Source: Marasmius tenuissimus
Taxonomy: Eukaryota; Basidiomycota; Agaricomycetes; Agaricales; Marasmiaceae
Direction of reading: 5' to 3'
NCBI GenBank assembly: GCA_029532415.1
Contig: JAQOTA010000044.1
Span: forward strand, 434,001 to 498,000
Length of the DNA: 64,000 nt
Shown: positions 20,726-33,914 of the stretch, piece by piece
How positions within the stretch are numbered: position 1 is the stretch's first letter
Layout of the letters: every line of letters begins with the position of its first letter
Program-made: the position numbers and the translations under genes
Notes under the pieces: model-generated
Told to the model about the DNA's origin: nothing
Seen by the model: the letters and a program-made list of their open reading frames with translations, nothing else
Databases searched by the model: none

Positions 20726-20822
20726 TCCCTGGTAGTATATCGGTTAGTACACGCGCCTGTCATGTGATTGAATGACCAGTCTCTCGACGCGCGAAAGCTG
20801 GGTTCGACTCCCAGCCAGGGAG
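20726..20822 (+). tRNA. tRNA-Asp (GTC) with intron
   Basis: The acceptor stem TCCCTGG pairs perfectly with CCAGGGA, and the discriminator is G. The D-arm TAGTATATCGGTTAGTA is typical of Asp. The anticodon stem CGCGC/GCGCG encloses the loop CTGTCA..C with anticodon GTC, interrupted after position 37 by a 25-nt intron. The T-arm is GCTGG-GTTCGACTC-CCAGC. An internal A box and B box are present, and a T run follows at about 20843. Confidence 0.93.
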
Positions 20823-22463
20823 AAATGAGGCATTCAATGCTATTTTATATAGCAACCAAAAAAGAATAGGCAATCTGCGGCTTGGCGATCCTCCGAGGCT
20901 ATCTGAACAAGGCACAAAACAGGCACGTTTTTTTCAACCACCACTCAAGTCAAGGCTTCTGCGCTCAATCTTCGTAATCATCCAAGGGTTGAGGAAACAA
21001 GCTCGCTGGTCTTCTCCAACCCCGTGGACGCGATGCTTAGTCGTTTGCGACAAGTAGGTGGATCTGATCTCCATCTCACCCCCTTGTTCCCAAATCATCA
21101 GCGGCCAACGGCATCTCTTAGAGTGTTTCCGGTTGTCCGCTGGTTTCAGTGCTCTTCACATCGAAGCCGAAATCTATCGATACTCTCATCAGAACCCTTC
21201 CACCCTCACAGTTCCGAGTCTCATTGCACATCGCATTCGGATCCTTAATCGGGGTATGAGCGTTGTTGGGTCGGTCTTACCACCATGGCATTGATAATCT
21301 CGACTTTCTGAAGACACCGCGTGTGTTACCCATAGATTTTTAGACTCTCAGTCGTGTTATTGATGGCTGACTAGAGTACGTATCATATGTAGCATTTTGT
21401 GAAGCTATCTTCGGAATGGCTAGAGCAACCCGCCGGCTGGAGGAATCGTTGTTATATGAATGTGAGAAAAGTACGTCAGCGTTCGCTGCTCTGAATTGAA
21501 AGCCAGCAATATACAGGATTTGTGAAACCTCTTGCTGCGGGTGTCGGGATTAACTTGGTGAACTCGGAATGGAAGCTGAGCAACCCGTCGGCATATACAC
21601 AGCAATCTAGACGCTCAAATCGAGCTCTCAGAACTTCAGGAACGTGCATATGTCATGGAAGCTAGACAATCTCTTGGTTGTGTTGTTCTGTTCGATCTTC
21701 GTAGGCCATTGACCACCAGAATTCCGGTAATTTCAAGCTCTATTGGTGGTTTTGATACTATTTATCTCTAAGACTATAACGCCCCCGCAAACCGAGTCTA
21801 GTTTTATCACACGTACTCACGACAATTCCCAAGAGACGTGAAAGGGTGCCGTTGAATATATCCCTTGAGGAGCGAAGTGAGACCAATTAACCTTGTTTGT
21901 TTTCCGTGATCTGCCTGTCAAGCATAAATTTAATTCTGTTCTAAGCTATGAAATCTCAATTCAGTCCTACCGGACATCATGCATCAACATCTACTATTCG
22001 GTCCCTAGAACTACTCCACTCCATTGCCAGCGTCAAGCTGTAAACTTCATATCCATGACCCAACGCCAAGTCTTCATCCTCCTAGTTCTGAGAAGACATG
22101 GCATCTGTGGAAATACTGTTTGCTATCGTCTGTCACTCCGATAAAAACAAGAGAGCCTGGTCCCTGGCTGTCGAAAGACGAACGAGAAGATATAAATTTC
22201 AAGGCCCAACATACAGTCACGCGAAAGTTTACCATGAAGTCAGTAAGTCAACTCGGGATCTATCTAAATCTTGATCAAATTTTGCTTACTGTCGCTTTCG
22301 TGGGACGATGAGGAGATAACGCCAAGAACAAGAGGACGTGGGCGATCCCAAGTGTAATCGCGCAATATTACTCCACTCATTGTACAATTGAAAGGTACAC
22401 GGACCACGGTCGAATACTCGGATCGTATAGACGACGGATCAAAAAAGAGAGATCGCTTGTATA
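20823..22463. other. Intergenic with one exon-like fragment
   Basis: A segment at about 21105-21250 sits between an AG acceptor and a GT donor and encodes a protein-like stretch including IYRYSHQNPSTLTVPSL. No continuation is found on either side, so it is likely a gene remnant. The remaining 1.4 kb shows only short frames. Confidence 0.35.
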
Positions 22464-24436
22464 CTACGCCTTGGCCTCGCTAGCCCCGTTACTCAGCAAT
22501 CTTATTCCTGTGGTACGCATGATCCTATTGCCAGGAAACATGGCGATGACATGGACATCAGGACTCGCGTTGGACTGCCACTGAAAGAAGTCGAGTTCAG
22601 CTTCATCGCCGTCGTATAATCGAACGCATTCCTCTGCTGTCGCTAGTCCGGGCTTCATGAATGCTACTGCGACGAGAGGACTACTTAGTCTGCCCTTTAT
22701 CTGTCGCTGTTTCTGGGAAAGAGTCCAGTCCGGTTTGGTAGCCAATTTGCGTCGGTGGGAGTCGAGCGAGGATAAGATGTAGTTCAGATTTACCTCAACG
22801 AATTTGTCGAGGTACACCTGTAAGAAACGGTAATCGTATTCGGATGGATTGTAGAGGCCATCTACGAGGGAACGTCTTTAGTAGTCTCTACTACTCATTT
22901 CTACACCGAAAACGTACCAAGATGCTCTGCGGTGAGCTGTTTACACTTCTCACGATGGGTCATTTTCCAGTCTAGCTTCTGGCAGTGCCGAGAGCAATAG
23001 GTCGCGTCGGCACACGATGAACAGCGTGAGTAGCGGACAGATGAGGATTCTCCGTGGGTCGATCGGGTTACACTCAAAGGGCACTGCATAGAAGATTTTC
23101 CTTGAGATTGAACCTGATAAAGAAGGGGAAATTTGCATACGTTCTCGTGACAGCACATCGATAGAGGACCCTCCTTACTCACGCGTACCAAGTCTTGGAA
23201 GAAAGCGGCCTTCCTCTTCATCATACACCATAGATCCCACAGCTCGTCTGACTTTGCCTTCATTTCTTCTTCGAGATCTTGCTGAGAGGCAAACTTTTGG
23301 AGGATAGGCCGAAAGGAATGGAGGACCGAGGGGTACGGTAGATAGGTGGAGATTCGGGAGAAGATCGGGACTACAAATCCTGCGAAATACCCCTCAGGTT
23401 CTCCCATCGCCATAATGTGGGCCTCGGGATGAAAGAACGATAGCGGGGCTTTTGTGATGGCGGAGATAATTCCGGAGTCGATTGTCTTCGATACCCAGTA
23501 GGGGCCGTCAACGTTGAAATCAACCAGCCATTTAAGGTGTGTTAAGGCGATATTAGCGACCCCCCTGGTAACAACAACCTCGTCCCCTTTCATTGTTGGA
23601 TCCTGTGATGTCGATGATTTCCGTCGCCTGAACTTCGAAATTATGCGCACAAGTGCGGGGATGCTGTACTCCCGAACGCTCCCTGGCCTGAACACTGTGT
23701 CCGGACCGGGGAAACATGCACCAGGTTCGAGACAGTCCAAGAGAGTTTTGAAAGAATACATCTCCCATAACTCCATTTTCGGGATTCGACGAGCGAGGAG
23801 ATTGATATGACGAACAAATATTATTCCGAGAGCAGAATTGTTTCGATATGGTCCCATCGTCATCTCTCTTACAGGCGTGGCGACCTCGTGGTTGCCGTCA
23901 GGGAATGCGATGTCATTTAGCCCGTTTGCCCATACCGTCCAGCTGGGGTGGTTTCTCTCGACGGCTTTGCAAAAACCCTGAACGAGAAGCCCATGCATGG
24001 ATGCATATGAACGGACCTTTTCTCCCAGCTCTACCTTGTCGGGGTAATACGACAGGAGGTATGGAGAAAAGGATAACGTGTGATCTAAAGCTTCTAGATC
24101 CTCCGATGTCAATGGAATACTTTCGTCAAAGACATATGTCCTGAGGAGGAACTCGATCCACTTAAAGAACAAAGATGTCCGCTCTCGAAGTACACTACCG
24201 AGAGTGGGAGTGTCAGCACTGGAGCGTGGCTCTTGAAGACCAGCCCAGAGCAGAGCAGCGAATATCTTGAAGATGATATGTAGTTCTGGCGACTGAGGAG
24301 CCGAATGGGTGGTAGAGAAAGGTGGATCCCCTACGCTTCGGAGCTTATTCAAAGCCTTCTTGAGACTTCCAAAGTGTTGAAATGCGCGATAAAGATAGTC
24401 AAGATCGAGAACGCTGACATAGCCAGGGTGGCGCAT
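22464..24436 (-). CDS. MYND zinc-finger domain protein
   Basis: Two exons (24436-22918 and 22861-22464) separated by a 56-nt GT-AG intron (22862-22917) give about 638 residues. The start is the ATG at 24436 (MRHPGYVSVLDLDYL); the frame stays open a little upstream but with no earlier ATG that splices cleanly. Residues ~450-500 form a MYND finger: a Cys pair, then CSSCADATYCSRHCQ and WKMTHREKC. The long N-terminal region is helical and has no other domain I recognise. This architecture is common among Agaricomycete MYND proteins, whose fingers bind proline-rich partners; the function here is unknown. The frame is intact and both splice sites are canonical. Confidence 0.85.
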
Positions 24437-25420
24437 TGTCAACGGCGCCGAAAAGCCCTTGAGGATAATCGCATTTAAGCAAAAACAGACATTGGATGAG
24501 CAGTATTTGTACTTACCCAGGTCGAGTATTCGGTGGTGGTGGTTCTTTGGAGAGACGGGACTGCCACTGTCGTGATGATGCTATCGCCATGCCGCCTCCA
24601 CGTTTTGGGTCATCACGCCAACCGGAATTAGTATCCGGAGACCCGGATTCTGGCCCCACAGTAGTGTCTGCGGTCAGTGGTCAACCGTTCCGAGACCCGT
24701 TCTGTAAATAAGTGGATAGCACGTTGGGAAGCTCTCACGATAGTGGCAACGAGGGTATTTGACCTTTTCTGAGGCATTTGGGTTGGCCCATCGATACACA
24801 TATAACATATGTATAGGATAAAGACTAAAACCTCATCTTATGGGCACTAATTGGCAATGCCCGCCCCGGATGCGAGTCTAGTCGACAAACAAAAGGTTCT
24901 GGCTCCTGTTCGCTTGCCACTAACCAATGCTCCAACGTACCAAGATGGTGGATCGGTTGATACTCCTTTCAAACGAGCCACTCAAACGCCTCAGAGTGGA
25001 CACAACCTGCTCATACTCTCGGTCTCGACATGATCACTCTCCAAGCTCGTATGGTGCTTTCGATAACCTCGAGGTGCCGCCGACTAACTGACCCATTCTC
25101 CGGCACAATTGCTACCGCCGCAAACAGAGCCGACAAGGATCGTTCTGACAGTAACACGTGAGTGAACAGTCACCCTCGATTCGAGAACATGGAGAAAGGG
25201 AAGATAAATAACTGGGAAGGATTGGGAATAGCAAGGGAGTAGTCCATATAAACATGTTACTTAGCCTTTTAGCTAAGTCGATAATCATCTTTGTAACATT
25301 TTCTTCTACAGTATGATCCGATTCTTGAAGCTACCCCATCAGAAATTGAGTCCGTACTCCCAAGCGCTCTGGGTCTGTCGCCGGCCCGCATCGGAATTCG
25401 GACACCCAAGGTTGCCAAAC
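24437..25420. other. Intergenic, no supported gene
   Basis: Contains a Pro-rich open segment on the minus strand at about 24524-24573 (MAIASSRQWQSRL) next to a GTAAGT donor. Joining it to the MYND gene breaks the frame, so it is not included there. Otherwise nothing clear. Confidence 0.35.
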
Positions 25421-26050
25421 ATGACGATACAAACAGACCCGTCTTCTGAACTATGACCATGACCACGGGCGATGATTCAATGCTATCCTTTTATGCATTC
25501 TTATAGCCGTTCTCAGCGTTGCTTCGGAGATTCGGACTTCAAGTTGCATGTCTACCAAGAATCACGACGGTGAGTTACCTTTTTGTTGGCCTCATTGAAG
25601 GACATGTCCGCTCACTCTCGTTATTTCATTCTACTGAAGTCAGGAAAGCCAATATAGCACAAAAGCTACCACTACAAGTTCAATATCTCTCATCACTCGA
25701 GGACGCCTATATCGTCATCTGTATTTTGGTCGGGACTTGGCGGACGGAGTTTGGCAACGGAGACAGGATGACGAGGTTTCTCCCGCTCTATCTTGCCTGC
25801 TATGCCTTTGTGCGTTATTTTTCTCGATGGTCGTGTGCTTCTTTTTGGCTGATTTGAGGGCTTTATGCTCTGGGTTGGCCTTCGGGATATTGCTGTGGAT
25901 TTTCTTCAAATTATGGTGTGTACGAAACAGATAGACGGAGGTACGGTAAACTTGGGTCGCAGCAATGTGCCAAAGCGACATAATTGGTACGGCACGTTCC
26001 TCATCAAGGCGTGTTCTAAATCGCTTTGATGTGGTGACCGGGTCGTTAAC
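25421..26050 (+). pseudogene. Decayed copy of the small repeated gene (unit gene 2)
   Basis: It begins with the conserved start context TTGCCAAACATGAC also seen at 29373, 45392 and 49538. Reading MTIQTDPSSEL, it soon meets a stop. Further exon-like parts (about 25505-25570 and 25640-25808) end in LPLYLACYAF before a GTGCGT donor. They align with LACGAF before GTACGTC at ~49937 in the 49.5-kb copy. A distal part at 25960-26045 also resembles 50195-50300. It is a diverged, broken copy of a gene whose function I cannot name. Confidence 0.4.
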
Positions 26051-26412
26051 GATCAGGTTATGCTTCGAGCTTCTTTTTCATCAAATCTGATGTTGATTCT
26101 CTTCGCAATTCGACTAGATGGACTTGTTCGCACAAACGAAGACGAAGACCGGCCTGACGCCAGTGTGTTATTGAGAGGGTTATGCGCATAGATCACTTTG
26201 TATTCACCTTTCTGGTTGATCCCTTCCGAAGAGTCAGAGGGCCCCCTCCCCCCTCCCCCCGACTTCGACATACATGTCACCTTGTAGTTGGATCCATCAC
26301 AAATCCATCAAATTCGTGGGCTTCGATATACCAATCAAGTCAAAGCGACACAGGTTCCTGCACAGAATATCCTCAGGGCGACGAGGTGCTCCCTTCCTTT
26401 GCACCCCCCATC

Positions 26413-28707
26413 ATGTCCAGAAATTCCGTCTTCGACCGCACCGTAAAACCGACATTATTTAATCCGTCTTTTGTTGCCGCAACAAATGTCATCAACAACT
26501 ACGCCTATCCCAGAAGCTCTGATAGCTATCAGGGTCAATCTAATTTGTTCTGCGAGAGGCAGAGCGGACAGCTGGAACAAGTACGTGGCTCGTTTTTGCT
26601 TCTGAGTACGAGTAATTTATAGTCGCGCCAATTAGCGACTCAAGACCGTCGACGTGGGGGATATCATTTTGAGGAGAGAGGTATCCTCAAGGGCGATAGA
26701 TGTCGTGACGAAGGCTAATGAAAAAGGACGAGTATTAAAATTCACAAATCCTTTCCGAGCTCGTGTCATTCGCCAACGTCAAGCGAGATTCGTGAAGGTT
26801 CGAAAGACTGCTCATGTCGCCGAAATAATGCAGTTCGGCGACAGGTTATTCACCGTTGTTCAATTCAAGGCCGATAACCCGAACGATAAAGAGCAACTCC
26901 AACTAGCTGTGGGTGCATAAGCTCGCATCGTCAGCGATGTCGATGATGTCTAACATTGTTGCATGCTATCAGATACAAAAACATGTCGTCGAGATCTCTG
27001 TATCAGAGAGGCAAGTCTAAACAATTTGTCACAGAATGTGGGAGTGAACAATTTCCACTTCAGAACGATACGATTCCCTCAGCTTTTTGCTGTCGGTTTG
27101 ACACCCGAAATATCCACGTTGATCTACCACGATGGTCTGTAACTAGTTCATTCTTCCTTCGTATTTCCCACTCATGGACTCGTTTCAGAGCTCGTTTCTG
27201 CATATGATTTTATGAGCTATCATACGCACTCCCCTATCATTAACGCATATCTGGATTATATCCACGTAGGCGCCTTCAAGACTCGTGTCCCTGACTCACC
27301 CATTCAGAATTTGCATTAGAATATCGCGTATTTTGATTTAGACGACCAGTTTCTAGCGAATTTATCACTGCAGGTGAGCCTCTACCATCTCAGTGATGAG
27401 CTTGAGTCTCACGGTGATATTACTTACAGCCCTCCGGTCGTGCGGAACACTGGGTCTTCAATCTACGAACAGGGACCTTCCATTTTGACCTCACGTCTAA
27501 CAACCATTTATTGGGGACAGATGACCACCACATTCCATATTACTCTGAGCCTTGGGCTCCGAATCGTAATGCTCCAACAAACACGTCGCTCGATCCCGAC
27601 TCGATCATTCGATATTTACAGAAATGTCTCCCCGACTACTTGTTCTCAGTATCCTCCTCGGGGGAGACGAGATACATCGAGAATCTTTCTCAATTTATCA
27701 CGCTACACCCTCGCCTGGCCTTTGGATCGGTTATCAATATCAACGAACCTGGTGTTTTGGGGCAACTTTTACCGTCACCCGTGGCTCCCTTGTCTACTGA
27801 GTGGTGCCACGCTCTACAAGACGGTGTCTATCTCGACTGGTTTCAGTTCTAACGTTCAGGTAAGCTTTAGTCCTTAGCACCTTTTATTTCCAAGCTTCAC
27901 TGTAAGACGTGCCGATTCAAGGCCGTTATCGTGTCGACCTTTCCTACAGCGAAGAGATCGAGCCTTTGCAACTCCATATGATGTTCAAACATCAGCTGAC
28001 TAACATGAACGCGGCGCGCGTTTCATACCTCAGCCAGTTGAGTGGCCTCAATGGAGGTTTTAACCGCAACGAGCTCGGTGAGAGTCTCCAATGATTACAT
28101 GGCGTTCTATCTAACCGGTACCTTGCCATTTTCCCTCAAGCTTTTGTTGATCAAATAGGCTTTGCCTTGTATGGAACCTTTGGATCGAACCCGTTAACAT
28201 ATCCCAACCCAATCTATCTCTTCGTTCCTCCCGTAGCACTGAATCAGAAGAACGGCGTTCCCAGTTTAGCCCTGCCGTTACCCTACCGCTTTTTCTACTG
28301 GTCTCTGGACCCAGAAGGGAGAACGTATATTCCAGAAAAGCATTGGGAGGAAAATAAAATTCCAAGGCTCAAAACAGAACTATGGCTGGGATCCTTCTGG
28401 AGGTCGCGAGAGTATCAGGCTGTCGATGAATTCTTTCGTCGAGGAGGCCACAATCCGCAGACGTATGCGCGAGATCGTGGTTATCCGGTACTCCAGAAAT
28501 GTCAGGTGTACACTCTACTCGTCCCGGTCTGGTTCTCACTTGATATATCCACCAGGGAAGGGTAGCCGATCCTCAGTCGTGGAAGAGAATGTAGGGTCAA
28601 CTCGTTATGCTATACCGACTCAGGATGTGGGGAAGTCGAATGAGGAGCCACCAGTTTGGCAGCTGCCCGTTGGTACTTCTTTGACTTTGTGGGCTATGCC
28701 AAGCTGA
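26413..28707 (+). pseudogene. Ten-exon repeated gene, copy 1 (premature stop)
   Basis: It belongs to a large Agaricomycete family of unknown function. Exon 1 (26413-26580) reads MSRNSVFDRTVKPTLFNPSF. Exon 2 from 26636 carries LKTVDVGDIILRREVSSR and VIRQRQARF, ending at ...QLQLA before GTGGGT. Later exons contain IRFPQLFAVG...LIYHDG, ELVSAYDF, VFNLRTGTFHFDLTSN, RYRVDLSYSEEIEPLQ, and the highly conserved YLFVPPVAL...FYWSLDPEGRTYIPE block followed by TYARDRGYPVLQK. The third intron has a GC donor (AG|GCAAGT). Exon 7 ends WFQF-TAA (27850-27852), where both other copies have a Tyr codon, so a one-base nonsense change has probably killed this copy. N-terminal spacing recalls a degenerate protein kinase fold (weak inference). 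Confidence 0.7.
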
Positions 28708-29870
28708 GATCAAGTTCAACATCAACAGTTTTCACGGAGGCGACGAGCAAGTATATGACTGATTCCTCCCGGACCTTACGGCGAAGTCCAGAATCCATGA
28801 AATTATGCTCAATAAGAATGCAATGGCGCAAACTCACGTTCAGCCTGGAGCGCAATGTCTAGGAACTCATAACTTCACGAGCTCTGGATAACCTTGATCC
28901 CTGTGTCAACGACGATAGCACTATTCCATACATATTAGTGGGGCGTGAACTCGATACCGTTGACAGGGAAGAGAGATGTGTTGGATCTATGTATAGAAGA
29001 AATAGTTCCTGAACTAAGATTCAGTACAAGTTCGTAAAGATTCTGATAGCGTCTTCTTATATAAAGTTTGTCCTCTGGGTCCATTTTTGCCTCCGGCGTG
29101 TACCTGTCTATCTGCAGTATATTCTATTTGCGATGCCTTTCGGGAGTCGAATCTGTCTCGCCACGAATTTCCAGAGACTATTATACCCGCACCATCGGGA
29201 GAGCTTTCCCCGGCCTTGCAAATCATCATCTTGTGCGAGAAATGTTGGCAAAATGTCTTTCAGCGGGCTCATTAACATTGCTCGTCCGGCTGAAGACTGT
29301 AGGAAGTTACATATCCTGATTTCCGAGGTTTTGCCGCCGACCGAGCCGGAAGTGAACACGATACTGCCAAACATGACACAATACAAAACCGTTTTGACCA
29401 CAACCATGACCATGACGGATGCACGACAATCATTCTCCGCTTATGATGCATGAATGCTCGGAGCTGTGAAAAGTTCTCTATTTCCCGGAATATGTGACTT
29501 TTATCGCAGATTGATCAGGAGCACCCGCTTATATCTGACTTGGAGTTGGGTGAGTCGGTTGTTGACAGTCCGAGCATTCATTGAGCAAGGTTGACCCTCA
29601 TCACTCCGTTTCTTCAGGGAGCTGAAGACAGGCCCGCTTGAAAAATAACCCCTTCAATCCAATTTCGCTGCGAGAAGATGACAAATCATCCCATCATCAT
29701 TTGGAAAGTAAGAAGGTGCAGCAACCTCTTAGGATTTTGACAACGACAACGACAGTTTTCTCCTTCATGTTGGTTGTAGTCGATTCCTTCATATGTCGGC
29801 CTTGTTTTGCTTGGGATGACATGTGCAGTTTCGCGTGCTCCAAAGCACGCGAGACGCGTGGACAGAGACG
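28708..29870 (+). other. Intergenic with a broken copy of unit gene 2 at 29373
   Basis: 29373-29453 begins MTQYKTVLTTTMTMTDAR in the same start context (TGCCAAACATGACACAA) as the 45.4- and 49.5-kb copies and stops after 27 codons. The rest of the stretch up to the transposon at 29871 shows no supported gene. Confidence 0.4.
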
Positions 29871-30526
29871 TATGAGTGTCCAAATGGGAAAAAATTATTT
29901 TCCCGGTCCCGGACTATTTCCCCCCCGGACTATCTCCCCCGGACTAATTTTCCCGTACTAGTTACTACGGGACCGGGAAATTTTGCGCACGCGGAGTATT
30001 CCCGGTCCCACAAACAAATGTCCGGCATCTGCGCTTGGGCACTTACCTGTTTCCCACCTGTTTCCCACACATATCCCACACCTTTGGGTGTGTCCCACAG
30101 GTCAGGCTTAGTTTACTAAGCTCCAGTAAGTATCAGAATATACTTTAATGCATATTAGGTCTGTGTCAGCCAAGTAGCTAACATTTCCAAGCTGGTTTGA
30201 CTCTTCTACAGCAATATCATTACAGACAGGGTGCCTAACTCCACATTTAGGCGTTGATGGTTGGAAATTAGTGATCAATCAGCAGCACGGTTAAAAGGAC
30301 AGTGAGTGATTACTTGATTGTATAGGTAGCTATGCTAGTACAATACATACAATATTGCCAAAGGAATGAACAGCGGTGGACATGTGAGCAGTTATATGTA
30401 CAGTATAGATGAGATCAGGCTAGCGAGCGGCAACCACATGAAGGTATCGCCATTGACTAAAAGACTGGATGATAGGTAAAGAGCGTAGTGTTTGTGTGAG
30501 ATCATTAAACAAGAAAAACATGACAT

Positions 30527-30865
30527 CTAAAACCTAACCTCTGGAATGTAGCCTTTGTAAGGATCAAAGAGGATTGTTGAATCATTTGTAGCAATGAGGG
30601 GTGAAGAGGTCCACTCGGATACAGAAGCCATAGAATGAAGCATAAGTTGTACTTCTTTACCATTGTTCAAACCAAAATACTCCTCATCATCTCCATTATC
30701 TTTATCTTGGCTACCACTGTTGGTATTTGTAGTACCATCAAGTGCTGCCTTGGCTGATTTAGAGTCCTGTGACTGAGCCCGGGTTGCATGTATCAAACTG
30801 TCAGCTATAAGTGCAACAGTTGAGGACTCTTCAGTTGCAGATTGAGCACTGGTGATTGGTGTCAA
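30527..30865 (-). CDS. Distal coding segment of element gene, copy 2
   Basis: Same 112-residue Ser/Thr/Asp-rich segment as 3653-3991, differing by Ile for Val near the end (GYIPEVRF). It is adjacent to the nested MITE. Confidence 0.35.
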   Translation of the reverse strand: MTPITSAQSATEESSTVALIADSLIHATRAQSQDSKSAKAALDGTTNTNSGSQDKDNGDDEEYFGLNNGKEVQLMLHSMASVSEWTSSPLIATNDSTILFDPYKGYIPEVRF

Positions 30866-30867
30866 CT

Positions 30868-31460
30868 AGTGTTACCAATGGCTCAGCTCGAGTGGCTCGG
30901 AGCCAGACTGGGATAAAGCTGCTCACAAAAATGGCTCCTGAGGAGCCGATTTACTGGAGCTGGCTTGAAACCGGCTCCAAACTGGTTTAACCAGTTTGAG
31001 CTGCCCTTGACTAGATTTTCTTTTTGCCTTGTATTTCAACACATTAGACACTCCAAAAACAAACCTAGACAACACATTAATTTTTATTTAGCACAAAGAC
31101 CCAGAGAGCTCAGTAATTACCATGAACCACACAGTTGTTATGAGGTGGAACCTTTGGCCTTGGCATGGGAAAGGTGACCCACTGTGGGTCGCCACGTGCA
31201 GGAATAGTTAGCCCCTCAAAAACCTCCCAATAACATAATTTTTGATAGAAATTAGTCCAAATGAGGTCTAAATATTAGTATCTGAGTGCCTATGATACTT
31301 CATAGAATATTCATTTTTTAACAGCTCAAGCCACGGCTAAGCCAGTTTGAGCGGCTCAAAGAGCCGAGCTGCTTGCTGTCAATGGCTCATGGAGCTGCGG
31401 CTCGGTTTGAGCTGTGGCTCTTAAGCTAGAGCCAAGCTGAGCCAGCCGTTGGCAACACTA
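30868..31460. mobile_element. Nested hAT MITE in transposon copy 2
   Basis: 593 bp with TAGTGTT ends and the same 8-bp duplication (GTGTCAAC at 30860-30867 and 31461-31468). It is orthologous to the insertion at 3058-3651 and was carried along by the host element. Confidence 0.85.
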
Positions 31461-31735
31461 GTGTCAACTATGCTGCTAACTCATACTGGTGTTTCAACTC
31501 GTACCTGAATTGAGGTTGTGTCCTCTTAGTTGTTCTATGTGTATGACAACAGTTGGGGGGGGAGATTGGGAACAAGAGTCCATATCTGAGAATCACACTG
31601 GTAGAAAAATGTAGGGTGTACTTTGCATTTCTTGTTCTCTGGGAATAATTCTAGATATGCTTTGGGGTTGAGAAATGTTGGTGTTGGCACAGCTGTGCCA
31701 TTCTGTATAACCTCTGTTGAATTATTGAGTTAGTC

Positions 31736-33286
31736 ACCCTTGAAAAACAACAGGAATCAGCAATATGGTGAGCTCACAGTGGTCAACAAACAACTTTGTG
31801 AAAGGATCCAATGTTACTGGCACATCTTGATGAAGCAACATCCACAACAAGTCACCAAAGACCAAATGGCCAAGGTTGGCCTCTGACACTTCCAGGCCAA
31901 GTTTGACATGTTGCAGTTCAAAAGGATCAAACAGCTTGATGTCAAAATCTCCCCATTTCCAGATTCAAGGCTGTTCTCCCAGCCTGGAGAGTTCCTTCTA
32001 CAGAAATTGTATGTATCATAGCCAGATATGGTACAGAGAATACATACCTTGAATGTCTTGACCAGGTCATACTCCTGGTATGTACATACTACATCGTGAT
32101 TCATTCTGTGTATATACAGTGAGGAAGCCAGCATACTTCTCATGGTGTGAAATTGTTGGTGCAAGGACTGTGCCATACATAGCAGGTCAGATCAACTGCC
32201 TAGAGCAATATCAATATGTAGACAAGTGATCACGTTGATGATGGCCATACCAGAAATCTTGGTGATACATCCCTGCTACAAATGCATAGAAAGCGAGAAT
32301 CAACTGCGCAACGCGGGATGGGTTTGTGAGAACCTCTGTTGCAAGTAGCAATGGTGATATTCCAGCCATGCAGAAAATCTCACTCGTTGTATAAACACCT
32401 GCCCCATGCATCACCTGGCATTCCCGAAATGCCATGAAAGCAAGCTTGACTCCGCTTCTGTTGCCATTATCATTCATGAACTCTTCCTCAATCCAGGCTG
32501 CTATTGCCTCCAGAAACTGAGGATAGTCATGAAAAACATCAGGAAGTTGCTCAATGTCATTCATTGAAGTCCACCAATATGGCTAATATAAGCTGTAAGT
32601 TCCAATTAATGAGTAAGTGTAGAGAGCTAACCTTGAAAAGCAGATCTTTGGTTGTGAATGCAAGAACATGTGTTTCGAACTCTATTGCAAGTCTGACCTT
32701 GAAAGCACGGTCCTGAATTCAAGGGTAAAGACAAAGAGTTTTTAGGTGGAGACACTGGACTACACAAACATTTTTGTGGACTCTTTTAATGACATCCCAT
32801 TGCTCCAAGTCATAGAGTTGGGGAGATGTATGAAGAAAGTATTGAATCTAACCAATCAAAATAAATGACAGGACTATTCAGGCTCATAAAGAATAAAATC
32901 ACCTGCAATATCACTCCACCAAGGTCTACAACCATTGAACAGTCTGTCCCAGAAATTGATTGGGGACCCTGTGCTTTTAGCCCCTTCAAGAGCTGAGTTG
33001 AAGTCAGCCTCTTTCCCAAGTTGAAATATTGTTGTCGGAGGATAGGGGGATACAGCCAGTTTTGACTGCTTTTGGGTCCTCTTTCAAGTTTCGATTCAGG
33101 TCCGATTCTAGCAACATACCCGCGCCTGGCAGGTGTATTGAGCGGTTCTTTTACAGCCTCTTTATTGGTATAATCTGCCCATAAGGCCACAACACACAAT
33201 GGTTTACCCCCATTTGTCTTTTGAACAAGCTCAAAAGTATGCCGCGCCGTGAGCACATGGCCTCTTCCCTCGCAGGTCTCAGGCAT
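31736..33286 (-). CDS. Unrecognised element-borne gene, copy 2
   Basis: Mirror of the coding segments at 1230-2780. The open pieces at 32810-33298, 32211-32564 and 31814-32176 are identical in length and conceptual sequence to those of copy 1. The same frame change near the middle (around 33011) is present, so it was inherited and is not a new mutation. No family is recognised. Confidence 0.4.
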
Positions 33287-33914
33287 TCCTGCATCCAAAA
33301 GATAGTTGATAATTCAATGAGATTCATGAAATCAAGCCTTAAAGCAACATCCCCACCTACCCTATAATCCAACAATAGGGATTCACTAATGTTGCAGCAA
33401 AGGGAGCCCAGAGAACAGATGGTGGTGGTTACTGGACAAGGAGTGTGCAATGCAGTTTCACAGCTGCAAACAATGAGCTGTCAATGAGGCACAGGACCCA
33501 CCAACATCAGCACTTGATGCAGAGTTAAGTGATAGGTCCTGAGTACTGTAATAATATTGCTGTAGAGGGGTCAAACCAGCTTGGAAATGTTAGCTACTTG
33601 GCTGACACATACCTAGTATGCATTAAAGTATATTCTGATACTTACTGGAGCTTAGTAAACTAAGCCTGACCTGTGGGACGCACCCAAAGGTGAGGGATAT
33701 GTGTGGGAAACAGGTGGGAAACAGGTAAGTGCCCAAGCACAGATGCCAGACATTTGTTTGTGGGACCGGGAATACTCCGCGTGCGCAAAATTTCCCGGTC
33801 CCGTAGTAACTAGTACGGGAAAATGAGTACGGGGGAGATAGTCCGGGAGGGAAAATAGTCCGGGACCAGGAAAATAATTTTTTCCCATTTGGACACTCAT
33901 AGAGACGCGGTACA

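Larger units (their letters stand above)
29871..33901 (-). mobile_element. 4.03-kb TIR DNA transposon, copy 2 (inverted)
   Basis: Inverted, nearly identical copy of 615-4647. Its TIRs are 29871-~30225 and ~33547-33901. A perfect, different 6-bp duplication GAGACG flanks it at 29865-29870 and 33902-33907. The shared interior includes the nested hAT MITE (30868-31460) and the same coding segments, now on the minus strand. Only scattered substitutions separate the copies, so transposition was recent. Confidence 0.88.

Noticed and set aside
24524..24573. Extra first exon for the MYND gene
   Set aside because: A GTAAGT donor is present, but joining to the AG at about 24457 puts the next codons out of frame with an early stop.
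615..33901. The two inverted 4.03-kb elements as ends of one giant composite transposon
   Set aside because: The outer flanks do not match (AGACTC against GAGACG), and each copy has its own complete target duplication, so they are independent insertions.
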